A stretch of DNA of 64,000 nucleotides from the NCBI GenBank assembly GCA_019075865.1, contig JAGXAN010000005.1:186001-250000 (forward strand). The letters run 5' to 3'. The position numbers and the translations under genes were made by a program. This DNA is from Hyphomicrobiales bacterium (GTDB lineage: Bacteria; Pseudomonadota; Alphaproteobacteria; Rhizobiales; Beijerinckiaceae). A model generated the notes under the pieces. The model was not told where the DNA came from. It saw nothing but the letters and a program-made list of their open reading frames with translations, and made no database searches. Of this stretch, positions 25,848 to 35,652 are shown one piece after another (the first letter of the stretch is position 1; every line of letters starts with the position of its first letter).

Positions 25848-27317
25848 CTAGAATGCAATCCACGAGTAGAGGAACAACGTGTCATTGCCAGTGGCGGAAT
25901 GCCCCATTCCATCAAAGTTCCGGTTGCCGCCATAGAGCTTCAGATAATGGGTGTAGGAGACACCGATCCGGGCGTTGGCCCAAGGCCAGAGCGCGGGGCC
26001 GCCATGGCTGAAGGGAAGATAGGCGGCATCAAACAACAGGCCACGACCATTTGGCTTGCCCAGCGCCATCACAGAACCCGGCGCACCGCCACCGCCATAA
26101 AGCGTGGCATCCGCCGTGCCGGCCACGTCAAACATACCTGCCGAAAGCGAATAGGTGTGATCGTAAACCCATGACCCGGAAAGCTTGAAGCTGTTCAACC
26201 TGTCATTGATGTTCGAGCTATTGCCCAGGGCAAAGGTCGCCCCCAGATGCTGCTGCTCAATGATGTCGGTAACCTTTACCGTAAAGCTGTTCTTGTCGCC
26301 ATTATATTGATACTGGCTGTCAAAACCGAAATCAGTGATGCGGTCTGTGCCCATCGAGGAATCACGTCCCGGATAGACATTGGCCATCATGCCAAATGTG
26401 CCGATCTCTATGGAATGTTCGCCAAAGGTTGGTTCAATCGCCAAGCGCCAATAGGGCGCAATGTTTGGAAGCCCATTGGTCAAGGACGGATCAGGCTCAC
26501 CCAAGGAACTCAGGGCCGCCACCGATAAGCCGCGATAACCGGTGACTTCGGCATACAGCATGTCATTCCAGAAAGTATAGACACCGGCACCGACAACCTG
26601 CCCGGCAAACCCGCCTTCAATCAGCGTGCCCGGTGGCTTGAATTGTGGCGCGAGCGTTGACCCAACCTCAGGGAAACCCCAGGCTGTCGTCGTATTCCAC
26701 ACGTCCTGCACGGTAGGCGTATTGTTGACCGTCAAGCCGTAGAGAACATCCATGCCACCCAACTTGGCCGTATCCGCGTAACGGATATCGGTGTTGTCGA
26801 GGAAGAACCGGTTCGAGGCGCGGTCATAGGTGCCCTGCACGAACGCACCGAGATTTCCATAGATCTGGCCACCATAGAAAATGCTGGCCTGTTGCAGAAT
26901 GGTATTGTCATTGGTGCGCGTATGGTCGGTGGGCGGCGCATCCTGCTTGGCGGTCGTGTGGGTGAACGTCGGCAATATCATGGCCGCAACGTGCGGGCTT
27001 TTGGTATCGCCGCCACCCAAAGTATAACCACCGAGTTTGAAGCGACGGCCAAACGGCGTCAATTCAGGAAAAGCCGTGTGGCAGGCCGCGCAAGGTTGGC
27101 CGGTCTGCCGCGCGAAACTGGGAAGCGCGTCCGCGGGTCGTGGTGCCATTGTCGCAGCCAGCACAATCAATGCGCCGGCGGCGCTGATCGGGCCAAAAAT
27201 TGCCAATAGCAACCGCCAGCCACCCATGGCGCGACGGACAACCGGCGCGAATGCCGCAGGCGTGGAAGCCACACCTGCGGTTTCATCAGCGCCCACAATA
27301 GAATTGTTCTTCACCAT
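25848..27317 (-). CDS. Cyc2-like fused monohaem cytochrome-porin
   Basis: 489 residues. After an N-terminal hydrophobic export segment (about residues 32-60) comes a single haem motif CAACH in FARQTGQPCAACHTAFPELTPFGRRFKLGGYTLGG, followed by about 380 residues rich in alternating polar and aromatic strands that end in Phe (YSWIAF), the signature of an outer-membrane beta-barrel. This layout matches Cyc2-type proteins, in which an outer-membrane barrel carries one haem and takes electrons from extracellular Fe(II). A HiPIP gene lies directly upstream. Electron uptake or iron oxidation is inference; similar proteins exist in organisms not known to oxidise iron. The start could also be the Met at residue 31. 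Confidence 0.7.
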   Translation of the reverse strand: MVKNNSIVGADETAGVASTPAAFAPVVRRAMGGWRLLLAIFGPISAAGALIVLAATMAPRPADALPSFARQTGQPCAACHTAFPELTPFGRRFKLGGYTLGGGDTKSPHVAAMILPTFTHTTAKQDAPPTDHTRTNDNTILQQASIFYGGQIYGNLGAFVQGTYDRASNRFFLDNTDIRYADTAKLGGMDVLYGLTVNNTPTVQDVWNTTTAWGFPEVGSTLAPQFKPPGTLIEGGFAGQVVGAGVYTFWNDMLYAEVTGYRGLSVAALSSLGEPDPSLTNGLPNIAPYWRLAIEPTFGEHSIEIGTFGMMANVYPGRDSSMGTDRITDFGFDSQYQYNGDKNSFTVKVTDIIEQQHLGATFALGNSSNINDRLNSFKLSGSWVYDHTYSLSAGMFDVAGTADATLYGGGGAPGSVMALGKPNGRGLLFDAAYLPFSHGGPALWPWANARIGVSYTHYLKLYGGNRNFDGMGHSATGNDTLFLYSWIAF

Positions 27318-27389
27318 TGTCTTAATCCAATTCCCAGTCGGCCCGCGACGGCTGGTGGCCGCCGCGTGAGAGAAAAAAAGCTGCGACCG

Positions 27390-27650
27390 TTAGGCCTTGG
27401 CCACCCAAAGCTGGCACCAGCCCTTGGGGCTGATCGCGCCGCTGACGACCTTGCACGAGCCTGGGCTCACAAACAGATTGCATCCCGAGCATTCGTGACC
27501 TGCCTTCGGGCTCGTCACATAACCAACCGATTTGGGAGAAACCTGCGCACCGGCGCTGGCCGATGCGACCATCATCAAAGGTGCAACACCGGCAACAAGG
27601 CCAATGACATTGCGGCGGGAGAGGTTGAGAGTGGTTACTTTGTCAGACAT
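27390..27650 (-). CDS. High-potential iron-sulfur protein (HiPIP)
   Basis: 86 residues. A Tat-type signal (SRRNVIGLVAG) precedes a mature domain with the HiPIP ligand pattern C-x2-C (ECSGCNLF), Cys in SPGSCKV, and Cys in GWCQLW. HiPIPs are periplasmic single-electron carriers with one 4Fe-4S cluster at high potential. It lies 72 bp upstream of the cytochrome-porin on the same strand, so the two are probably cotranscribed, with HiPIP carrying electrons inward from the outer membrane. An FNR-type box lies about 70 bp upstream of its start. Confidence 0.88.
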   Translation of the reverse strand: MSDKVTTLNLSRRNVIGLVAGVAPLMMVASASAGAQVSPKSVGYVTSPKAGHECSGCNLFVSPGSCKVVSGAISPKGWCQLWVAKA

Positions 27651-27661
27651 GTTTCAGCTCC

Positions 27662-27676
27662 TTGATATGAAATCAA
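27662..27676 (-). promoter_or_regulatory. Inverted repeat close to the HiPIP start
   Basis: TTGAT-ATGAA-ATCAA is a perfect 5-bp inverted repeat with a 5-nt spacer, one base longer than a standard FNR box. It lies 12 bp upstream of the HiPIP start and could be a weak or repressing Crp/Fnr-type site. Confidence 0.35.
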
Positions 27677-27717
27677 TTTCATGCGGCCGAATATGGCATG
27701 CCGCAAAAATGACTAAA

Positions 27718-27731
27718 TTGACCAAGATCAA
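27718..27731 (-). promoter_or_regulatory. FNR/FixK-type box upstream of HiPIP
   Basis: TTGACCAAGATCAA matches the FNR consensus TTGAT-N4-ATCAA at nine of ten positions. It lies about 70 bp upstream of the HiPIP start codon, suitable for class II activation, and 94 bp from the Crp/Fnr gene. Confidence 0.65.
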
Positions 27732-27824
27732 GTTTGGCTGAGAAAGAATGAAAAACAGTCTGCTTTCGCTCTAATGTTGCGCCAATGTCACATGCGCATA
27801 GACCACGGGCCTAGGCTGGCACCG

Positions 27825-28547
27825 TTAAATCAGCGCCTCAAGCGCGTCGAAATTGACGATATTGATTCGTTTTGGGCTCTGGAGGCGAATAAGCCCCTCT
27901 TGCTCCAGTTTGGCGATCGAGCGCGAAATCGTCTCCACCGTCAAATTGAGGTAGTCAGCAACATCGCTATGCGTCATCGGCAAAAGGATGCTGTTGCCAC
28001 CATCGCCATCTCCGGCCCATTCAATCAGGAAGGCCGCAACCTTTTGCACCGCATTGCGCCGGGACAATACGGTTGCGTGATTCACCGCCCGCCTCATCCC
28101 TGTCATGGCATTGGACATCAACTGCCACGCGAGATGCTGGTCAATGGCGGCCATTTGGCGAACTTCCCTGGCGCTAATCACCGTCAGCGCGCACGGGTTC
28201 ACCGCTTCGGCGGTAAAGGGATAGGCACCATCTATTTCGAAGCCGAAAATATCGCCGGAGCGATAGAAGCGGTCGACCTGTCGTTTGCCGTCGCTGAAAT
28301 ACCGGCAACCCCGAACCGTCCCGTCCAGCACCTTGAAAAAGACATCGGCGAGTTGGCCTTGCAGAAAGATTTCCTGATCGGCATCAAAGCACCGGACACT
28401 GCCAAATTGCTGGGATGTCAGGTTGGGTTCCAGCATCGGGCAGACGCAGCTCTCCGCGCCACGAATAGCCGAAGAATATATATCAAGGCTGCAGGGACAT
28501 GCTGGCCAATATTCTCGAAAGCTCGATTTGAGCATCGGAACCTCCAA
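27825..28547 (-). CDS. Crp/Fnr-family transcriptional regulator (FixK/FnrN-like)
   Basis: 240 residues: cyclic-nucleotide-fold sensor domain, long dimerisation helix, and C-terminal helix-turn-helix MTHSDVADYLNLTVETISRSIAKLEQEGLI. The recognition helix with Glu and Arg in TVETISR is the FNR type that reads TTGAT-N4-ATCAA, and such a box lies upstream of the HiPIP gene next door. The N-terminus has Cys in ACPC and SCVC, not the exact spacing of the oxygen-sensing FNR cluster, so whether it senses oxygen directly or is FixK-like is open. Confidence 0.85.
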   Translation of the reverse strand: MEVPMLKSSFREYWPACPCSLDIYSSAIRGAESCVCPMLEPNLTSQQFGSVRCFDADQEIFLQGQLADVFFKVLDGTVRGCRYFSDGKRQVDRFYRSGDIFGFEIDGAYPFTAEAVNPCALTVISAREVRQMAAIDQHLAWQLMSNAMTGMRRAVNHATVLSRRNAVQKVAAFLIEWAGDGDGGNSILLPMTHSDVADYLNLTVETISRSIAKLEQEGLIRLQSPKRINIVNFDALEALI

Positions 28548-28647
28548 AAACTATTTCCAACGAAATAGTCAATCATCACATAAACTGCGATTCCTGTGCT
28601 GAGACATAAGCATATTACATGCGTCATGTGTCAATTAAATTTCCTTG

Positions 28648-29664
28648 ATGCACTCTTTGTCACCAAGCCTTATGATGCGCAGAAATACCACAAATCGCAT
28701 GGATTGGTACATGGTCAAAACCGCCGAAAACGACCTGGCGCGCCTCGATGACGCAGCGCGCGCCGGCTGGCTCTATTATGTTGCGGATAACAGCCAGGAC
28801 GAAATTGCACGCAAACTTGGGGTTTCGCGCCAGGTCGCGCAACGGCTGGTATCGCTCGCGGTCAGCCGCCAGTTGATCAAGGTGCGGTTGGATCATCCGA
28901 TCGCCGCCTGCATGGCGCTGGTTGAAAAGATGAAGGCCCGTTACGGCCTGCGCTATTGCGATGTCGTGCCCACCGACCCGGATTCAAAAAGCTCGGTTCT
29001 GGGCACGGCTCAGGCCGGGGCCGATTATATGGAGCGGGTGCTGCGATCACCCGTGCCCAAGATATTGGCGCTGGGGACCGGCCGCTCAGTGCGCGCGGCG
29101 GTCAATCAATTGCCCAAAATGGATTGCCCGCAACACAAGGTGGTGTCCCTGATGGGCAATATCGCCCAGGATGGTTCAGCCAGCTTTTATGACGTTATCA
29201 GCAATATTGCAGACAGGATCAACGCGCCGCATTATCCCCTGCCGGTTCCGGTTTATGCCGCTAATGCCGAGGAAAAGCAGGAAATTCTGAAACTGCGCAA
29301 CGTGCGTCAGATCTACGAACTGGCGGCCAAGGCCGATGTGACGCTGGTGGGTATTGGCGGCCTTGGCGAGGATGCCGCCCTGCTGATCGACGGTTTCATC
29401 GACCGCCATGAAATGCGCACCCTGCTCAACGCCGGTGCCGTGGGAGAAATCGGTGGCCGCGCCTTTGACTCGCAGGGCGTGTATCTGGAGGGCCTCACCA
29501 ATGCCCGTGTGGTGAGCGCCACCACCCTGGCGAGCGCCAATGCGCAGGTCATTGGCATTGCCATGGGGCCGGCCAAACGCAGCCCCATTCGGGGTGCCCT
29601 GAACGGCAAATTGATCAACGGCCTCATTACAGACGAAGCCACGGCAGCCGCCCTGCTCGAATAG
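28648..29664 (+). CDS. SorC/DeoR-type sugar-binding transcriptional regulator
   Basis: About 338 residues. A short N-terminal helix-turn-helix (DNSQDEIARKLGVSRQVAQRLVSLAVSRQLIKV) precedes a SorC-type effector-binding domain of about 250 residues with LALGTGRSVRAAV and GIGGLGEDAALL. Such regulators bind a phosphorylated sugar or polyol and control adjacent transport operons. It stands 148 bp upstream of the polyol importer on the same strand. The start is uncertain: TTG 28645 and several in-frame ATGs from 28648 to 28711 exist, and none has a strong Shine-Dalgarno sequence. Confidence 0.82.
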   Translation: MHSLSPSLMMRRNTTNRMDWYMVKTAENDLARLDDAARAGWLYYVADNSQDEIARKLGVSRQVAQRLVSLAVSRQLIKVRLDHPIAACMALVEKMKARYGLRYCDVVPTDPDSKSSVLGTAQAGADYMERVLRSPVPKILALGTGRSVRAAVNQLPKMDCPQHKVVSLMGNIAQDGSASFYDVISNIADRINAPHYPLPVPVYAANAEEKQEILKLRNVRQIYELAAKADVTLVGIGGLGEDAALLIDGFIDRHEMRTLLNAGAVGEIGGRAFDSQGVYLEGLTNARVVSATTLASANAQVIGIAMGPAKRSPIRGALNGKLINGLITDEATAAALLE

Positions 29665-29737
29665 AGTCCCCCCTTCCCCAACACCGCCTGCGGCTCGTAT
29701 CGCCACGCACTTTTAATTTTGCGGGCGAACATTGCAG

Positions 29738-29787
29738 TTGACAGATCATCAAAGCGATGTGATTATTTGCCTGCAATAAGGGCAAAT
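29738..29787 (+). promoter_or_regulatory. Promoter and operator of the polyol operon
   Basis: TTGACA (29738-29743), a 17-bp spacer and GATTAT (29761-29766) form a good sigma-70-type promoter. The inverted repeat ATTTGCC (29765-29771) and GGCAAAT (29781-29787) with a 9-bp spacer covers the expected start point, a position suited to repression by the SorC-type regulator encoded upstream. Binding by that regulator is inference. Confidence 0.6.
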
Positions 29788-29812
29788 GCCCAGGCATAAC
29801 TCGGAGGAACGC

Positions 29813-31129
<1,317 letters not shown>

Positions 31130-31147
31130 CCCCGGCCTTTGAAAAAG

Positions 31148-31172
31148 GGCGTGCCGGCAAAGTCGGCACGCC
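31148..31172 (+). terminator. Intra-operon hairpin after smoE
   Basis: GGCGTGCCG pairs perfectly with CGGCACGCC around a 7-nt loop, with no following T run. Placed between binding-protein and permease genes, it probably stabilises the upstream mRNA or attenuates read-through rather than ending transcription. Confidence 0.6.
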
Positions 31173-31283
31173 ATTCACCTCATTGAATCATATATCGATG
31201 GATTCGCAGGCCAGCGCCCGTGCGCGCCTCGGCCAGTTGCGCCTTGTGAGAAGGCGCGCCTTTTGCACGAAAGGATTCTTCGC

Positions 31284-32156
31284 TTGGCAACTCAAGAAAC
31301 CCGTCTCGCCGCGCGTCTGCTGGCGGCCCCAAGCATCGGCCTTTTGTTTGTATGGATGGTGGTTCCGCTCGCCATCACCATCTATTTCTCCCTGCTGAAT
31401 TACAATTTGCAGACTTCGGTGACGACGCCTTTTGTTGGCCTGTCCAACTATTACTATTTCCTCACCGACCCTGCCTTCCTCACCTCGATCATGAATACCC
31501 TGCTGTTGGTGGGGGCGGTTCTGGTCATCACCATCCTTGGCGGACTGGGCATGGCACTGCTGCTCGACCAACCCATTTGGGGCCAGGGATTCGCCCGCAT
31601 CATGGTGATCTCGCCATTCTTCGTCATGGCAACGGTCAGCGCCTTGATCTGGAAAAACCTGATGATGCATCCGGTTTTTGGCATTTTCGCCTGGATTGCC
31701 AGCCTGTTCGGGGCCAAGCCGATCGACTGGTTCGGCGATTATCCGCTTACCGCCATCATCATCATCGTCGCCTGGCAATGGCTGCCCTTCGCCGCGCTCA
31801 TCCTGCTCACCGCCCTGCAATCCTTTGACCAGGAGCAAAAGGACGCCGCACAAATGGATGGCGCGCCGCCGATCCCTTTTTTCTTTCACATATTGCTGCC
31901 ACATCTGGCGCGCCCGATTACGGTGGTCATCCTCATTGAGACCATTTTCCTGCTCAGCATCTTCGCCGAAATCTACGTCACCACGGGCGGCGGGCCAGGC
32001 CTTGCCTCCACCAATCTCACCTTCCTCATCTATCAAACCGCGCTGTTGCAGTTTGACGCGGGCGGTGCAGCGGCGGGCGGATTGATCGCGGTTGTGCTGG
32101 CCAATATCGTTGCGATTTTTCTCACCCGCCTTGTTGGCAAGAACCTGGAGGGCTGA
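31284..32156 (+). CDS. smoF: Polyol ABC transporter permease (SmoF-like)
   Basis: 290 residues with about six membrane segments and the EAA-type loop QEQKDAAQMDGAPPIPFFFHILLPHL. I chose the TTG at 31284 because AAGGA lies eight bases ahead; an in-frame TTG at 31263 would add seven residues. The N-terminus ATQETRLAARLLAAPSIGLLFVWM then matches the short cytoplasmic tail of this family. The partner permease follows after 2 bp. Confidence 0.86.
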   Translation: MATQETRLAARLLAAPSIGLLFVWMVVPLAITIYFSLLNYNLQTSVTTPFVGLSNYYYFLTDPAFLTSIMNTLLLVGAVLVITILGGLGMALLLDQPIWGQGFARIMVISPFFVMATVSALIWKNLMMHPVFGIFAWIASLFGAKPIDWFGDYPLTAIIIIVAWQWLPFAALILLTALQSFDQEQKDAAQMDGAPPIPFFFHILLPHLARPITVVILIETIFLLSIFAEIYVTTGGGPGLASTNLTFLIYQTALLQFDAGGAAAGGLIAVVLANIVAIFLTRLVGKNLEG

Positions 32157-32158
32157 CC

Positions 32159-32989
32159 ATGTCACGACAGCATTCGCTTTCCCGCCGCATCACCATGACG
32201 ACGATTGCCTACCTGTTCGCCTTCATGATCTTCTTTCCGGTTTTGTGGATGATCATCACCAGCTTCAAATCTGAGATAGATGCCTTCGCACTGCCGCCCA
32301 AATTCCTGTTCTTCCACTGGACACTGGAAAATTACATAACCGTTCAGGGGCGCAGCAATTACCCGCTATTTGCCGCCAATTCGGTGATCCTGGCCGGGGG
32401 CGCGACCTTGCTCGGGCTGCTGGTTGGCATTCCCGCGGCCTGGGCCATGGCCTTCGCCCCGACCAAGAACACCAAGCAGATATTGCTCTGGATGCTCTCG
32501 ACCAAAATGATGCCAGCCGTCGGCGTGCTTATGCCGATCTATTGGATTTTCCTGAAACTGCATATGCTCGACACCCATATTGGGCTGATCGTGATCCTGT
32601 TCCTCGGCAATCTGCCCATCATGATCTGGATGCTCTACACCTATTTCAAGGAAATCCCGGTCGAAATTCTCGAAGCGGCGCGCATGGATGGTGCCACCCG
32701 CTGGAAAGAAATCGTCTTTGTGCTGGCCCCCATGGCCGTGCCTGGAATTGCCTCGACCGTTTTGCTTAACGTGATCCTCTCATGGAACGAAGCATTCTGG
32801 ACGCTCAATCTCACCACGACAAGCGCCGCACCGCTCACTGCATTCATTGCATCATATTCCGCGCCGGAAGGGCTGTTCTGGGCCAAACTTTCCGCCGCCT
32901 CGACCATGGCTGTCGCCCCCATTCTGCTGCTTGGCTGGTTCAGCCAGAAGCAATTGGTGCGCGGCCTCACCTTTGGCGCGGTTAAATAG
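32159..32989 (+). CDS. smoG: Polyol ABC transporter permease (SmoG-like)
   Basis: 276 residues, six predicted membrane segments, EAA loop LEAARMDGATRWKEIVFVLAPMA. The segment LWMLSTKMMPAVGVLMPIYW is characteristic of the MtlG/SmoG branch of MalG-like permeases. GGAGGG precedes the ATG at the end of smoF. It pairs with SmoF to form the membrane pore of the importer. Confidence 0.87.
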   Translation: MSRQHSLSRRITMTTIAYLFAFMIFFPVLWMIITSFKSEIDAFALPPKFLFFHWTLENYITVQGRSNYPLFAANSVILAGGATLLGLLVGIPAAWAMAFAPTKNTKQILLWMLSTKMMPAVGVLMPIYWIFLKLHMLDTHIGLIVILFLGNLPIMIWMLYTYFKEIPVEILEAARMDGATRWKEIVFVLAPMAVPGIASTVLLNVILSWNEAFWTLNLTTTSAAPLTAFIASYSAPEGLFWAKLSAASTMAVAPILLLGWFSQKQLVRGLTFGAVK

Positions 32990-32998
32990 GAGTTCTCC

Positions 32999-34000
32999 AT
33001 GGGCCGCATTGTATTAGAAAAAGTTCGAAAGGCATTCGCCGAGGTAGTCGTCATCAGCGGCATTGACCTTGTCATTGAAGAAGGCTCGTTTGTCGTATTC
33101 GTCGGCCCCTCTGGCTGCGGAAAATCAACCCTTCTGCGGCTCATTGCCGGGCTGGAGGACAATTCGGGCGGCAAGATCCTCATCGACGGCATGGATGTGA
33201 CGCAGGCCGCTCCGGCCAAACGCGGCCTGTCCATGGTGTTTCAGTCCTACGCGCTCTATCCGCACATGAATGTCGCCAAGAACATCGGCTTCGGGCTGAA
33301 AATGGCCGGTATGCCGCGCGAAGAAATCGACCGCAAAGTCGCCAATGCCGCGGCCATGCTCAACCTCACGGATTATCTCAATCGTCGCCCGGGACAATTG
33401 TCGGGCGGCCAGCGGCAGCGCGTCGCCATTGGCCGCGCCATTGTGCGCGAACCCAAAGCCTTCCTGTTCGATGAGCCGCTCTCCAATCTCGATGCCGCCC
33501 TGCGGGTGCAGATGCGCCTCGAGATCACCCGTCTGCATCAATCGCTGAAAACGACGATGATTTATGTCACCCATGATCAGGTGGAAGCGCTGACCATGGC
33601 TGACCAGATCGTTGTGCTCAATCGCGGCAACATCGAGCAAGCTGGCGCGCCGCTGGAATTATACGAACGCCCCAAAAACCTGTTCGTCGCCAAATTCATC
33701 GGCTCACCGACCATGAACATCATTTCCGGAGCGACCGCCGCCCGTTACGGTGCCCCCACCATTGGCATTCGACCCGAGCACCTGAAACTCTCGACAACTT
33801 CCGGCGATTGGAAAGCGCAGGTCAGTATCGCCGAGCATTTGGGCAGCGACACATTCCTTTATGTCGATGCGGATGGCATTGGGCCGCTAACCGTGCGTGC
33901 GGATGGGGATTTCGCGGTGAAGCCGGGAGACAGCCTGTATCTCAGCCCGGACCCGACGCGCCTTCACCGGTTTGATGATAAGGGAGATGCAATCCGATGA
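32999..34000 (+). CDS. smoK: Polyol ABC transporter ATP-binding protein (SmoK-like)
   Basis: 333 residues with Walker [10 protein letters not shown] (residues 36-44), signature [14 protein letters not shown], Walker [12 protein letters not shown] and H-loop [13 protein letters not shown], plus a shorter C-terminal regulatory domain. AGGAG precedes the ATG. The stop overlaps the dehydrogenase start as ATGA, tying transport to catabolism. Confidence 0.9.
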   Translation: MGRIVLEKVRKAFAEVVVISGIDLVIEEGSFVVFVGPSGCGKSTLLRLIAGLEDNSGGKILIDGMDVTQAAPAKRGLSMVFQSYALYPHMNVAKNIGFGLKMAGMPREEIDRKVANAAAMLNLTDYLNRRPGQLSGGQRQRVAIGRAIVREPKAFLFDEPLSNLDAALRVQMRLEITRLHQSLKTTMIYVTHDQVEALTMADQIVVLNRGNIEQAGAPLELYERPKNLFVAKFIGSPTMNIISGATAARYGAPTIGIRPEHLKLSTTSGDWKAQVSIAEHLGSDTFLYVDADGIGPLTVRADGDFAVKPGDSLYLSPDPTRLHRFDDKGDAIR

Positions 34001-34770
34001 ATCGACTTCAGGCAAAAACCGCCCTCATCACCGGCTCGGCCGGAGGCATTGGCCGAGCCATTGCCGAGGGCTATGTGCGCGAGGGTGCGCGCGTCGCCAT
34101 CGCCGATATTTCCTTCCAGCAGGCCCAGAAAACGGCAGCGGCTTTGGGCAGCGCCGCCATTGCGGTGCATCTGGACGTGACCCGCCAGGAATCCATCGAT
34201 GCCTGCGTTGAAGCCTGTATCGCGGCTTGGGGCCATCTGGATATTCTGGTCAACAATGCCGCGATATTTGATATGGGGCCGTTCCTCGAAATCACCGAGA
34301 AAAGCTACGACCAGATTTTCGCGGTCAATGTCAAAGGCGCGCTTTTCATGCTGCAAGCCTGCGCCAAGGTGATGGTGGCGCAAGGCAAAGGCGGCAAGAT
34401 CATCAATATGGCGTCGCAAGCCGGCCGCCGTGGTGAGCCTCTGGTGGCGGTTTACTGTGCCAGCAAGGCCGCTGTCATCAGCCTCACCCAATCGGCAGGC
34501 CTTGCCCTGATCAAGGATCGCATCAACGTCAACGGCATCTCCCCCGGCGTGGTCGATACGCCGATGTGGGATGAGGTGGATGCGCTGTTCGCGCGCTACG
34601 AACACCGCCCGCGTGGCGAGAAAAAACGGCTGGTCGGGGAAGCTGTGCCCTTTGGCCGCATGGGCCTGCCCGAAGACCACGTCGGTGCCGCCATTTTCCT
34701 CGCCTCCGGCGAAAGTGATTTTGTTGTAGCCCAGACGTTGAATGTCGATGGCGGCAATTGGATGAGTTGA
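33997..34770 (+). CDS. smoS: Short-chain dehydrogenase, sorbitol dehydrogenase-like (SmoS)
   Basis: 257 residues, classical SDR: cofactor motif [10 protein letters not shown] (residues 12-21), NNAA near 85, catalytic Ser in NMASQAG, and YCASK with Tyr and Lys near 153-157. Sequence features such as [23 protein letters not shown] are those of SmoS/PolS, which oxidise D-glucitol, galactitol and related polyols with NAD+. Translational coupling to smoK supports the role. The exact polyol is not determined. Confidence 0.85.
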   Translation: MNRLQAKTALITGSAGGIGRAIAEGYVREGARVAIADISFQQAQKTAAALGSAAIAVHLDVTRQESIDACVEACIAAWGHLDILVNNAAIFDMGPFLEITEKSYDQIFAVNVKGALFMLQACAKVMVAQGKGGKIINMASQAGRRGEPLVAVYCASKAAVISLTQSAGLALIKDRINVNGISPGVVDTPMWDEVDALFARYEHRPRGEKKRLVGEAVPFGRMGLPEDHVGAAIFLASGESDFVVAQTLNVDGGNWMS

Positions 34771-34832
34771 ACCTGCGCGCCGTTGACAGGCCGGCCCAAT
34801 CATTCTGAGATGAGTTAAAAAGGAGAGACCAG

Positions 34833-35606
34833 ATGTACCTGAAAAAATTCAAGCTGAAACGACGCAACGCCCTGGTTACCGGCGGCGGGCGAGGCATTGG
34901 CCTGGCTTGCGCCGAGGCCCTGTCCGAAGCGGGCGCGCATGTCATTATTGCGGACGCCGACATTGGCGTGGCCGAACAGGGTCGCGACATTCTGCGCGGC
35001 AAGGGCTATGCGCCCGATATCGTCCATATGGACGTGACCAAACCGACCCAAGTGACCGAGATCGCCGATTCCTTGGTGGCAAAGCTCGGCCATATCGACA
35101 TTCTGGTCAATAATGCCGGCATAGCCCGCAGCGAAACCCCGGCTGAAACCGTGACCGACGAACATTGGCTGAACGTGCTCGACGTCAACCTGAATGGCAC
35201 ATTCTGGTGCTGCCGCGCCTTCGGCACCCACATGCTGAAAGCCAAGCGCGGCTCGATCGTCAACATCGGCTCGATGTCGGGCTATATCGTCAACAAGCCC
35301 CAGGAACAAAGCTTCTACAACGCTTCCAAAGCCGGTGTGCATCACCTGACGCGCTCTCTGGCGGCTGAATGGGCGCGGCGCAAAGTGCGTGTCAACGCGG
35401 TCGCCCCCACCTATATCAACACCCCGCTCACCGCTTTCGCCAAGTCCAACAAGAAAATGTACAAGACCTGGATTGATTCCACCCCTATGGCCCGCTTGGG
35501 CGAGCCGCATGAAATTGCCTCCGCCGTCCTGTTTCTCGCCAGCGACGCCGCGAGCCTCATGACCGGATCGATCATGCTGGTCGACGGCGGCTATACCTGC
35601 TGGTAG
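34833..35606 (+). CDS. Second short-chain dehydrogenase of the polyol operon
   Basis: 257 residues, classical SDR with TGGGRGIGLA at residues 16-25, NNAG near 91, catalytic Ser in GSMSGY, and YNASK near 160. It resembles arabinitol/galactitol 2- or 4-dehydrogenases. It lies 62 bp after smoS with a strong AAGGAGA site. Two dehydrogenases and a kinase in one operon suggest either two polyol substrates or one handled through successive oxidations. Confidence 0.82.
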   Translation: MYLKKFKLKRRNALVTGGGRGIGLACAEALSEAGAHVIIADADIGVAEQGRDILRGKGYAPDIVHMDVTKPTQVTEIADSLVAKLGHIDILVNNAGIARSETPAETVTDEHWLNVLDVNLNGTFWCCRAFGTHMLKAKRGSIVNIGSMSGYIVNKPQEQSFYNASKAGVHHLTRSLAAEWARRKVRVNAVAPTYINTPLTAFAKSNKKMYKTWIDSTPMARLGEPHEIASAVLFLASDAASLMTGSIMLVDGGYTCW

Positions 35607-35621
35607 ACTGGCCCAAAGTGG

Positions 35622-35651
35622 CAAGGGTTGGGTCGGCAAGGATTGGGTCGG
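35622..35651 (+). repeat. 15-bp tandem duplication before the kinase start
   Basis: Two adjacent 15-bp units (35622-35636 and 35637-35651) differ at one base and end one base before the ATG of the kinase gene, so the leader including its binding-site region is duplicated. Confidence 0.8.
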
Positions 35652-35652
35652 A

